Shown here in pieces: positions 1-7,233 of a DNA stretch of 30,133 bases. A program made the translations under genes and the position numbers. The stretch's first letter is position 1. The number at the start of each line of letters is the position of its first letter. The notes beneath the pieces were generated by a model. It had not been told where the DNA came from. It made no database searches and saw only the letters and a program-made list of their open reading frames with translations. The stretch lies in contig CAZUAI010000069.1 of assembly GCA_964617875.1 (NCBI GenBank), positions 1 through 30,133 of the forward strand, given 5' to 3'. This stretch comes from CAZMVY01 sp964617875. GTDB taxonomy: Bacteria; Planctomycetota; Phycisphaerae; UBA1845; PWPN01.

Positions 1-567
1 GTGCAGGTGGTAGCCGCTGTTGGTCGGCAGGATCGAGCCGACCAGCGTATTGAGCCCGGCTGCCCGCGCCTGGTCCATCATGGAGTCGATCGATGCGGTC
101 ACGTCGCGAACAATGTCGGTCTCGGCCTTCTTCTCCGTGAGCATGATGGTCACATCATTCGCGCCGGCCAGGATGATGACGTTGCGCGGCCGGAGTTGGA
201 CCACGTCCGCCTGGAAACGCCTGGCCATCACCGAGGCCACATCGCCGCCGATGCCGCGGTTCTGCATGATCCCGTCGGTCGAGGCAAAGTACACGGGGAG
301 GTTCCAGAACTCGGTGATCGAGTCGCCTATCAAGACGGTGCCGACCGGCACGTCCTCGCAAATCACCTGTTTGTTCCAGAAGTCGAACAACCAGCGCCGA
401 CCGTCGGCGGCGCCGCCGAGATCGCCGGGCTTAACAAGCTTTTCTTTGTCTGCCGGCGTGCGTCCCGCGTGTCCGGCCCCCCCCGTCGTCGCACAACCGG
501 CCGACGAAAGAAGCACGGACAGACAGATCATCCATACCGCAAGGCTCTTGATACGCTTTCGCACCAC
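1..567 (-). CDS. SGNH/GDSL-type lipoprotein hydrolase, C-terminus cut by window edge
   Basis: The visible 189 codons encode the N-terminal part of an exported esterase/lipase-like SGNH hydrolase. Seen: a basic n-region (VRKRIK), a hydrophobic stretch and a lipobox LSSAGC with Cys25, so a lipoprotein is likely. Block I is GDSIT with the candidate nucleophile Ser83, followed by NRGIGGD (block II, oxyanion Gly) and GAND with Asn137 (block III). The catalytic Asp-His block would lie past base 1. I chose the GTG at 567 because AGGGA sits just before it; GTG 564 and ATG 531 are alternatives, but ATG 531 would lose the basic n-region. The natural substrate is unknown; planctomycete SGNH proteins often deacetylate or de-esterify glycans. 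Confidence 0.85.
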   Translation of the reverse strand, partial: MVRKRIKSLAVWMICLSVLLSSAGCATTGGAGHAGRTPADKEKLVKPGDLGGAADGRRWLFDFWNKQVICEDVPVGTVLIGDSITEFWNLPVYFASTDGIMQNRGIGGDVASVMARRFQADVVQLRPRNVIILAGANDVTIMLTEKKAETDIVRDVTASIDSMMDQARAAGLNTLVGSILPTNSGYHLH

Positions 568-1274
568 AGGTTCCCTCACAATCGCGAGCAACGCTCTACA
601 AGCCCCGGCAGCGAGGGCCCTCGCGTATGGCCTCTACCACAGACGAAACACGCACAACTCTCGCCACAGCCCATCACCTACCCGACATTTCCCATTTGAC
701 CTCGCCCGGCTACACCGCCGGGTCGTGGTCGTCATTGTACAGCGCGCGCCCCCAGTTGCGCCTACCTCGTTTTCGAGGTTTTCGGTCTTCCGGGCTGACG
801 CGGGACGCTCGCCTGGATGCCAAGGGCTTTGCAAACATTGTCAATACAATCCACTCTTTCTGGATAATCGTAAGTTTCCTGCAAACCCCGCATAGTGTGT
901 GGCGAACGGGCGGCATGGGGATTGCTCGCGGGTTGGGGGCGGGCTGAGGATGGGTTACTCGACGGCGACAGTCGCGCGGGCGGCAGCGGCGTACTTGACG
1001 AGAAGCCGGTTCGGCTATCCGGCCGGTGAGACGCCCAAGCCACTGGGCGACGCGGGCCCCAGCAGCGTGACCCGCGCAGTGCGATGCGTGGAGGAACGCC
1101 TGGGCCGCCTGTCCGGCCAGCTGGCGAACATCGGGGAGGCCTGTGCCAATCACAAGTCAAGCTCTGACAACAAATGCCTTTGGGGAATGCGACCACATGC
1201 ATCGGAGACCAGGAGGCACCGTTAAGGCCGGTGTGGGCTGGGAATCTTGCCGGCGTGGGTGGGGCGCGATCGGG

Positions 1275-1316
1275 TAAGAAGGGCGAGAGAGTGAGAAGGG
1301 AAGGAATTGAGAGGGG
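1275..1316. repeat. Purine-rich GAGAAGG-type run
   Basis: A run made almost only of G and A (units such as AGAAGGG, GAGAGTGAGAAGGG, AAGGAATTGAGAGG). Similar purine runs, for example GGAAAAGTGGGAAAG and GCGAAAAGGCGAGAAAG, occur around 28343-28380 and 29938-29975 next to a palindromic repeat. It may be a relic of the same type of intergenic element, but the palindromic core is not seen here. Confidence 0.4.
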
Positions 1317-1328
1317 CGTGAAGGGAAC

Positions 1329-1495
1329 CGTGTTTCCCGCTCGCGCAGGGCAGGATCAGGCTCTGGGCCCCTTGTCCCATGCGGCGGGACACGCTGCCCG
1401 CTTGGGTTGTCCCCGCTCGGGCGGGGAGCGATCGACCAGGCCCGCCATCGCGAAGACCCCGCCGACGTTGGTCCCCGCTTACGCGGGGGAATTGC
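1329..1495 (-). CRISPR. Possible degenerate three-unit type I-E-like CRISPR remnant
   Basis: On the minus strand three related palindromic units occur: TTCCCCCGCGTAAGCGGGGA (around 1472-1491), CTCCCCGCCCGAGCGGGGAC (around 1409-1428) and TGCCCTGCGCGAGCGGGAAA (around 1333-1352). Each is close to the E. coli-type I-E repeat core CCCCGCGCCAGCGGGGA. Aligned on CGGGG, the first two are 62 bp apart, near the 61-bp I-E period; the next interval is 76 bp. The units differ from one another, the second interval is irregular and no cas gene is in the window. This is therefore at most a decayed array; ordinary GC-rich hairpins are the alternative. Confidence 0.3.
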
Positions 1496-1531
1496 GCCTT
1501 GCCCCTTCGGCAACCCCGTTGCGCGCCGCCC

Positions 1532-1560
1532 TTCAAGGACGACGCGACCTGTGGTATGCT
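1532..1560 (+). promoter_or_regulatory. Possible promoter upstream of the isomerase-like gene
   Basis: TGGTATGCT at 1552-1560 has the form of an extended -10 (TGnTATGCT). A weak -35 (TTCAAG, 1532-1537) lies 17 bp upstream. The identical nonamer precedes the GH5-like gene at 24981-24989. The same bases also fit the spacing of a sigma-54 site (GG, ten bases, GC in TGG...TTGC, 1552-1566), so the sigma factor is uncertain. The distance to the start codon is long, about 165 bp. Confidence 0.3.
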
Positions 1561-1724
1561 GCTTGCCGTAGTCGTGGCGCACTGTGCCGTCCCCCGCCGC
1601 GATCCCCGCCGTTCGGGAGGATTCGCGGCCCTGGTCGGGACGGCGGTGCCACGGCTGGTTGCGGCCGAAGGCCGCGTAAGGAAGGACGCCTCGCGTCAAT
1701 CCAAGCAGAGGAGCAAGATCCGTT

Positions 1725-3389
1725 ATGTCACGCTACGTCATGCCCGAGCTGTCCAAGCCGTCGAAGGTGAAAAAGAACCAGGTGCTGCTCGTCGCCAGCG
1801 GCGATCTGCGGTTGTCGGCGAACCAGACCTGTTGGGCCGCGCAGCACGAGATGGAACAGAACCTCGTGAAGGCCTGCGCGGCGGAGGGTTACGAGGTTGT
1901 GCGGGCGCATCCATACAAGCCGGAAGAAGGGCACGGGTTCATCGGCTCGCAGAAGGAGGGCATGCGCGTCTTCGCCAACATCGACCCGAAGGCGCCGCTG
2001 ATTGTGGCGGAGGCGGTCTGGCAATACTCGCACCACGTGCTGCACGGGCTGATCTCGCACCGCGGGCCGATCCTCACGGTCGCGAACTGGTCCGGCACAT
2101 GGCCGGGGCTCGTCGGCATGTTGAACCTCAACGGCTCGATGACCGCCGCCGGCGTGAAGTACTCGACGCTGTGGAGCGAGGACTTCACGGACGACAAGTT
2201 CCGGAAGGGCCTGCGGACGTGGCTGAAGAAGGGCTCCGTCAAGCACGAGACGGACCATGTGAAGCCGCTCAAGAAGGTCAAGGTCCCCGGCGCGGAGCGC
2301 AAGCTGGGCGAGGCCCTCGCCGAGCAGCTCCGGCGTGAGAAAGCCATCATGGGGATCTTCGACGAAGGCTGCATGGGCATGTACAACGCGATCATCCCCG
2401 ACACGCTGCTCAACCCGCTCGGGGTGTACAAAGAGCGGCTCAGCCAGTCGGCCCTGTATTACGAAACGACGCAGGTGAACGACGACGAGGCGCGCGCCGT
2501 GCGGAAGTGGATGGAAGACCGCGGCATGAAGTTCGTCACCGGGCCGGACCCGTCGAAGGACCTGACGAACGACCAGATCCTCACGCAGTGCAAGATGTAC
2601 ATCGCGGCAGTCCGCATCGCCGACGACTTCGGGTGCAGTTGCATCGGCATTCAGTACCAGCAGGGGCTGAAAGACGTCCTGCCGGCGAGCGACCTCGTCG
2701 AGGGCATGCTGAACAACGCGGACCGGCCGCCGGTGAAGAGCCGCGACGGCTCGCGGGTGCTGTTCGAGGGCGAGCCGGTGGTGCATTTCAACGAGGTGGA
2801 CGAAGGCGCCGGACTCGACGGCCTGATGACCTACCGCGTCCACAAGGCGATGGGCCAGCCCGTCGAGAACACGCTCCACGACGTCCGCTGGGGCGACTGG
2901 GACAGGTCCGGCAGCACGAAGGACTACGTGTGGGTCTTTCTGATCAGCGGTTCGGCTCCGCCGGCGCACTTCATCGACGGCTGGGCGGGGGCGTCGAGCG
3001 AGCGCCAGCCGGAGATGTACTTCCGCCTCGGCGGGGGGACGCTCAAGGGCATTTCGAAGCCAGGCGAGATCGTCTGGTCGCGCATCTTTGTCGAGGGCGG
3101 CAGGCTCAAGATGGACCTCGGCCGCGCCGGCGTCATCACGCTGCCGCCCGAGGAGACGGAGCGCCGCTGGCGGGCGACCACGCCGCAGTGGCCGATCATG
3201 CACGCCGTGACGTACGGCGTGACCCGCGACCAGTTCATGGCTCGCCACAAGGCGAACCACATCCAGGTCGTCTACGCCAACAGCGAACAGGACGCCGACA
3301 GGGCGCTCCTGGCCAAGGCGTCGATGGCCGCCGCACTCGGGATGGAGGTCTCGATCTGCGGTACGCGGAAGAAAGGCAAGAAGTGGTAG
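1725..3389 (+). CDS. L-fucose/L-arabinose isomerase-like superfamily protein
   Basis: A 554-residue cytosolic protein with no signal peptide. The overall pattern is that of the fucose/arabinose isomerase-like superfamily, which interconverts aldoses and ketoses with a divalent metal. Seen: FDEGCMGMYN with Glu214, a central ENVD-like stretch (NEVDEGAGLDGLMTYR, about residues 353-368) resembling the ExD(x)nGAL region of these isomerases, and a C-terminal RHKANHIQVVYA with His512 that resembles the NH motif supplying a metal ligand. Length is close to the usual 470-600. GAGGAG lies 11 bp before ATG 1725; an in-frame ATG at 1740 is a second option. Its convergent neighbour is a secreted glycosidase-like gene, fitting a role in sugar catabolism. 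The exact sugar is not known; it could have a non-isomerase role. Confidence 0.7.
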   Translation: MSRYVMPELSKPSKVKKNQVLLVASGDLRLSANQTCWAAQHEMEQNLVKACAAEGYEVVRAHPYKPEEGHGFIGSQKEGMRVFANIDPKAPLIVAEAVWQYSHHVLHGLISHRGPILTVANWSGTWPGLVGMLNLNGSMTAAGVKYSTLWSEDFTDDKFRKGLRTWLKKGSVKHETDHVKPLKKVKVPGAERKLGEALAEQLRREKAIMGIFDEGCMGMYNAIIPDTLLNPLGVYKERLSQSALYYETTQVNDDEARAVRKWMEDRGMKFVTGPDPSKDLTNDQILTQCKMYIAAVRIADDFGCSCIGIQYQQGLKDVLPASDLVEGMLNNADRPPVKSRDGSRVLFEGEPVVHFNEVDEGAGLDGLMTYRVHKAMGQPVENTLHDVRWGDWDRSGSTKDYVWVFLISGSAPPAHFIDGWAGASSERQPEMYFRLGGGTLKGISKPGEIVWSRIFVEGGRLKMDLGRAGVITLPPEETERRWRATTPQWPIMHAVTYGVTRDQFMARHKANHIQVVYANSEQDADRALLAKASMAAALGMEVSICGTRKKGKKW

Positions 3390-3469
3390 CGGGGCCCGCC
3401 CCGTCCCACAACGTTGCCCGTCGGTCCCGCCCGGGCCCACGGCCGCTCGATCGGTCGAAGGCACAACGC

Positions 3470-3486
3470 GACCGGCGTTGCCGGTC
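3470..3486. terminator. Perfect 7-bp hairpin between convergent genes
   Basis: GACCGGC, loop GTT, GCCGGTC. It lies between the convergent isomerase-like and glycosidase-like genes and overlaps the stop codon of the minus-strand gene. There is no T-run, so termination by this hairpin alone is uncertain. A second short GGGGC/GCCCC palindrome sits just upstream, right after the plus-strand stop. Confidence 0.35.
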
Positions 3487-6400
3487 AACGTTCGCCCGTC
3501 GCGAGAAACACCCCGACCGACCGCGGCTCGATCGCCCCCCGGATGATGGTCTCGCTCCCGTCCCGGTGGACCTCGGCGGGCCGGCCGTTCCATAGATCGT
3601 GTACGCGCCACCCTTCGGGCAGCCGGATGCGCAGCAGATCGCCCGACACATCGCTGAATCGGGCGTTGTACACGGTAATCACGCTGCGGTCCGGCGTCGC
3701 GAAGCGGTTGGCGTACACGTCCGCCCGGAGCGTCGGCACCAGCGGCTCGCAGTCGGGCGACCGGAACGCCCCGGCGTGCTCGCGGAAGATCGGATACGCC
3801 CGCCGTGCGGCCTCGCGGAACGCGGGCGTCCACCACGAATCGCCGCGTCCCTTGAGCCACATCGCGACGCCGTGGAACACGCACCGGTGCAGGTCGTCCG
3901 CGCCGGTCGGCGGCGGGCGGATGCCGTGCCCAACCATCTGCACCGGCGCGACCTCGGGGAAGACGAACCGGTGCAGCGGCAGCTTCGTCACGTGCGCCGG
4001 GCCGACCGGCATCGTCATCCCGTAATCGAACGCCGCCTCGACAAGCCCCATCTGCGCATCGACCGGCACGAACTCGACGTAGATGCCGACGTTCGGCGTA
4101 CGCTCATCAAGCGCCCGGCGGATCGCCTCCAGGCCGCGGCCCTCCTCGACCGCAGGGTTGGACGGGACGGCGTGGCCGTGGTCCGGGCTCCAGCACTCCT
4201 TCCCCGCGTCGGCCAGGCCGAACTCATCCACGTAGACGGCGTCCGCCCCGGTCTCGTGCGCCACGTCCGCGACGACCCGCGCGAACGCCTCCCGCCACGG
4301 CCGCACGCCGGGGCAAACGAAGAACTCCTTGTCGCTCGCCGGCCACCACTGCGGCCGGCCGTCCCTGCCGACGAGCTGCCACGCCGGCATCGCGTCCTTC
4401 GCCAGGATGGAGCGGCGGTCGAGCAGGTAGCCCTCGAAGTACAGGCCGACCTTCACGCCCCGGCGATGGGCCTCGCCGATCGCGCGCCGCAGCTCCGGCA
4501 GCCCGCCCAGATCGTTCGTGCGGTACTGGCCGACGCGGCCGGCCGTCTCGTTGTAGGCCCAGCCGGAGATGTCGATCATGTCGATCCCGCCGAAGCTGCG
4601 GACCGACTCGGCGATCAGCTCACCGGGCGTGTACTGCTTGCCGCGCACGTCGAACAGATAACCTGTTCCGCCGAGCGGATAGTCGCGACGGCAGAAGAAC
4701 AGGTCGGCCAGGCCCGTGCGGCGATGCCCGGCCGTCGCGCCGCGGGCCCACTGTCGATAGCGGGCGCAGGCGTCGTGCCAGTCGCCCGCATGAGCGAACA
4801 GGATCGACGTCGGCAGCGCGAGCCGGCCGCCGGCGGGGACCTCGACATGCAAGAACCGCACGCCGAGGCCTGCACCATCCGCCGTCTGCCGGAACCGAAA
4901 CGACTTTCGACGAAGGCCCGCATCGGCAACGATCATGCCCAGGCCGCCGCCGGAACGCGCATCGAAGAGGTCGATCAACTGCAGGGGGAAGGTGTCGCTG
5001 TAGAGCGTGTCGATGGCCGCCGGGCAACGGTCGATCACGGTGCTTCGCGTGCCGAGCAGATACCATGCATCCTCCATCGACGCGGCGATCCGGCACCCGT
5101 CAAGCTGCGGGCACGTCACGGTCGCCTTCCACGGCGATTCGCCATCGTTGACCAGCCCCGGCGTCAGCCGGATCTCGCCGCCGGCGTCGATCCGCACATC
5201 CAGGCTCACATGGCGGCGCGAGGGCTCGTCGCCGGCGGCCCAGAGAATCGCGCACGTCGTCGCATCGGCTTCCTCGGAGATGCGGACGTCGCGGAGCGCA
5301 AGCGGCACGCCACGGCCGTGCTCGTCGGCGAGCGACAGCAGCGGCCCGCCATTCTCGGCGATGACCGTCCGGCCGAACGGCACGAGCCGCAGCGACCGGA
5401 TGTCGAGGCCGGATCGCAGCGCCGCCGTGAACTCGAGCCACGCGCTGCGGGCGACCAGCTCATCTTCGCGACGGGTCACCTGCACGGGGGCTGCCGCCGG
5501 GGCGGCACGAGTGGGGCGCGTCGCCACCGGCGTCTCGTTCGCGAGCGACGGGCAAAGCGGCTGCGACGAGCGATTCACGCCCGCCGCCAGCAGGAACACC
5601 TGGCCGGCATCCATGGCGTCGGTGATCGTTACGCGGACAAGCCGTTTCGCCCGATCAAGCGGCACCACATACGCCGCCGGCCGACGCTCGACCTCGAACC
5701 GTCCGCGTGCGACCGACCACGGGAAGTGCGATCGCCGCGTGCCATCGCCGTATTCGAGCCGCACGAGCAACTCGTGGGGCGAGGCGATCGGGCGGTCATT
5801 GCCGAACGTGCGGCTCGCCAGCAGCAGACCCAGCTCGCAACCCTGCCAGTCGCCGGCCAGTTCGATGGCCTCCCGCTCCATGACGCCGGTGGCCGCCGCC
5901 GCGTGCTCGGCATCGGCGAGCTGGAAGGGGATTCCCTCCGCCCGGCAGCGCCGGTCGTCCGGCCAGGCAATCGGCGACTCGAAGGCACGGCCAAGCCACT
6001 CCGCGGGAATTGCACGCTCCGTCGGCAGGGCGATCGCCTGCCATTCACCCGCCGGCGTGGCCGTCATCGTCGTCGCGTCGCCGCCGTCCGGCAGCAAGGG
6101 TCTTGACGCCGCTTGCGGGGAGGGCGCGGGCGCTCGGGCCGGGTCACTCGCCCGGAACGCCAACCGGCGGACGGTCAATCGGGTGGGTTCACGGTCGCTG
6201 CGGACGAAAATCGTGATCTCGGCGACGCGGTCGGAGCGAAACAAGGGCCGCAGGTCCACGACGAGTCGATGATGCCCGGGTGTGGCCGGCCCGACGCTCG
6301 CCACAGCGCCGCTCGCCAGCGGGTTTTCGGGATTCAGCGCCCCGGGCGTAACGGGGCCGGTCGAGCCGTCGCTGAGCCGGATAATGCCGTCACCGCCGCG

Positions 6401-6742
6401 GCAGGACTCGCCGGCCACCTCGTAGTCCGCTTCCAGCCACGGAAACGCCGCGATCCAGACCGGCGTCGTCGTCCGCGTCCAGCCCATCGCACGGCCGGGC
6501 GTCCGCACCTCAAATACGCCGCCGTCCGGTCCGAACCGCTCGACGGCGGCCTCGTCCGGCTCGTTGACCCGCGAAGGCTCCCGCCGCCAGCCGGCATCCG
6601 CGGCGAACCCATCATGCCAGCCAACCTCCACGCAATCGCGAGCAACCGATGCCGCCCCATCCGCCGTAAAGCCGCCCGCCGTCAAGGACGCGATCAACCA
6701 CAGGGTAATCCACACGACAACACCTCGCGAACGAACGTACAC
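3485..6742 (-). CDS. Very large secreted TIM-barrel glycoside hydrolase-like protein (DUF6259-like)
   Basis: About 1085 residues. The N-terminus chosen here (GTG 6742, AGGG five bases upstream) gives a basic YVRSR then a long hydrophobic stretch, a Sec signal; GTG 6715, with GAGG upstream, is the alternative. The first ~650 residues are beta-rich with carbohydrate-binding-like character. A TIM-barrel part follows, with DISGWAYNE, GVKVGLYFEGYL and DAVYVDEFG (Asp839-Glu840), the pattern of clan GH-D-like alpha-galactosidase/DUF6259 proteins. The Asp in VYVDEF is a plausible catalytic residue. A beta-sandwich tail ends in EPRSVGVFLATGER. The further ~80 codons of open frame upstream of 6742 are Arg-rich and not signal-like, so I excluded them. 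The glycan target is unknown. Confidence 0.7.
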   Translation of the reverse strand: MYVRSRGVVVWITLWLIASLTAGGFTADGAASVARDCVEVGWHDGFAADAGWRREPSRVNEPDEAAVERFGPDGGVFEVRTPGRAMGWTRTTTPVWIAAFPWLEADYEVAGESCRGGDGIIRLSDGSTGPVTPGALNPENPLASGAVASVGPATPGHHRLVVDLRPLFRSDRVAEITIFVRSDREPTRLTVRRLAFRASDPARAPAPSPQAASRPLLPDGGDATTMTATPAGEWQAIALPTERAIPAEWLGRAFESPIAWPDDRRCRAEGIPFQLADAEHAAAATGVMEREAIELAGDWQGCELGLLLASRTFGNDRPIASPHELLVRLEYGDGTRRSHFPWSVARGRFEVERRPAAYVVPLDRAKRLVRVTITDAMDAGQVFLLAAGVNRSSQPLCPSLANETPVATRPTRAAPAAAPVQVTRREDELVARSAWLEFTAALRSGLDIRSLRLVPFGRTVIAENGGPLLSLADEHGRGVPLALRDVRISEEADATTCAILWAAGDEPSRRHVSLDVRIDAGGEIRLTPGLVNDGESPWKATVTCPQLDGCRIAASMEDAWYLLGTRSTVIDRCPAAIDTLYSDTFPLQLIDLFDARSGGGLGMIVADAGLRRKSFRFRQTADGAGLGVRFLHVEVPAGGRLALPTSILFAHAGDWHDACARYRQWARGATAGHRRTGLADLFFCRRDYPLGGTGYLFDVRGKQYTPGELIAESVRSFGGIDMIDISGWAYNETAGRVGQYRTNDLGGLPELRRAIGEAHRRGVKVGLYFEGYLLDRRSILAKDAMPAWQLVGRDGRPQWWPASDKEFFVCPGVRPWREAFARVVADVAHETGADAVYVDEFGLADAGKECWSPDHGHAVPSNPAVEEGRGLEAIRRALDERTPNVGIYVEFVPVDAQMGLVEAAFDYGMTMPVGPAHVTKLPLHRFVFPEVAPVQMVGHGIRPPPTGADDLHRCVFHGVAMWLKGRGDSWWTPAFREAARRAYPIFREHAGAFRSPDCEPLVPTLRADVYANRFATPDRSVITVYNARFSDVSGDLLRIRLPEGWRVHDLWNGRPAEVHRDGSETIIRGAIEPRSVGVFLATGER

Positions 6743-7005
6743 GCCGGCCCTGCATACCGCAATGCCGGGAAGCGATTGCGAAAGGGGGCCAAGACCTTTG
6801 CCGGGCCGGCAGAAGCGCTTTCCACGGCGAGTGCGTGCCCGTGCATACCTGGCCCCGATCCGCGGACGTCGCCGTCCCCTTCCTCGCGTCCCCCCCGGAC
6901 GCGCCGGCCGGCATCTTCGGAGCGCGGATTGTGGCGAAGTCGCCCGCGTCCCCCTACAATACAGCAGACGACCGAATCTGCGACACATTTATCGAGGGCC
7001 TGCGC

Positions 7006-7230
7006 ATGAAAACGCTGGTACTCCAGATCTCCGGCATGACGTGTGATCATTGTGCAGGCGCGATCACGCATGCCATCACCGCCCTGGAGGGCGTCGAGAA
7101 CGTTTCGGTGGACCTGATGAGCGCGACAGTCCATGTCGAACTCGACGAGAAGCTGTGTGCGGCGCCGCAGTTGATCGACGCCGTTCGCAGGGCCGGCTAC
7201 GCCGTCAACGGCTTCACGACCGCGGATTGA
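7006..7230 (+). CDS. copZ: CopZ-like copper chaperone (HMA domain)
   Basis: A 74-residue single heavy-metal-associated domain with GMTCDHCAGAI, whose two Cys bind Cu(I). The usual ferredoxin-like length and the ending AVRRAGYAV match CopZ/MerP-type chaperones. GAGGG lies seven bases before ATG 7006; a longer in-frame ORF from 6835 has no domain content before this Met and no good RBS. A TACAAT (6955-6960) could be the -10 of its promoter, with only a weak -35. It ends three bases before the CopA start, so the two are almost surely co-transcribed and the chaperone likely hands Cu(I) to CopA. Copper rather than zinc or mercury is inferred from the neighbouring ATPase motifs. Confidence 0.88.
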   Translation: MKTLVLQISGMTCDHCAGAITHAITALEGVENVSVDLMSATVHVELDEKLCAAPQLIDAVRRAGYAVNGFTTAD

Positions 7231-7233
7231 GCC

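Larger units (their letters stand above)
568..1724. other. Long gene-poor stretch between the SGNH hydrolase and the isomerase-like gene
   Basis: No convincing gene lies in these 1.16 kb. Open frames exist on both strands, but their translations are Arg/Pro/Ala-rich and match no family I know. The best small candidate is a 91-codon frame at 950-1225 (plus), with a GAGG directly abutting its ATG and an amphipathic helical middle; I give it about 0.2. The stretch also holds a purine-rich run (1275-1316), three CRISPR-repeat-like palindromes (1329-1495) and a possible promoter near 1532-1560. Function unknown. Confidence 0.6.

Noticed and set aside
1027..1215. Possible second cobalamin riboswitch, from GCCACTGGGC and GGAGACCAGG words
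   Set aside because: Only two loose matches; the GGGAA...GGTG block and closing stem are missing, and no B12 gene follows closely.
950..1225. 91-codon plus-strand ORF in the gene-poor stretch
   Set aside because: The GAGG abuts the ATG too closely, no family is recognised and codon use is unremarkable; kept only as a low-probability note.
1728..3884. 718-codon minus-strand frame opposite the isomerase-like gene
   Set aside because: Arg/His/Val-rich shadow spanning two real genes, with no domain signature.
3485..6106. Long plus-strand open frame antisense to the giant glycosidase-like gene (3599-6106)
   Set aside because: High-GC shadow: Arg/Pro/His-rich translation, no family motif, while the minus strand has clear signal peptide and TIM-barrel motifs.
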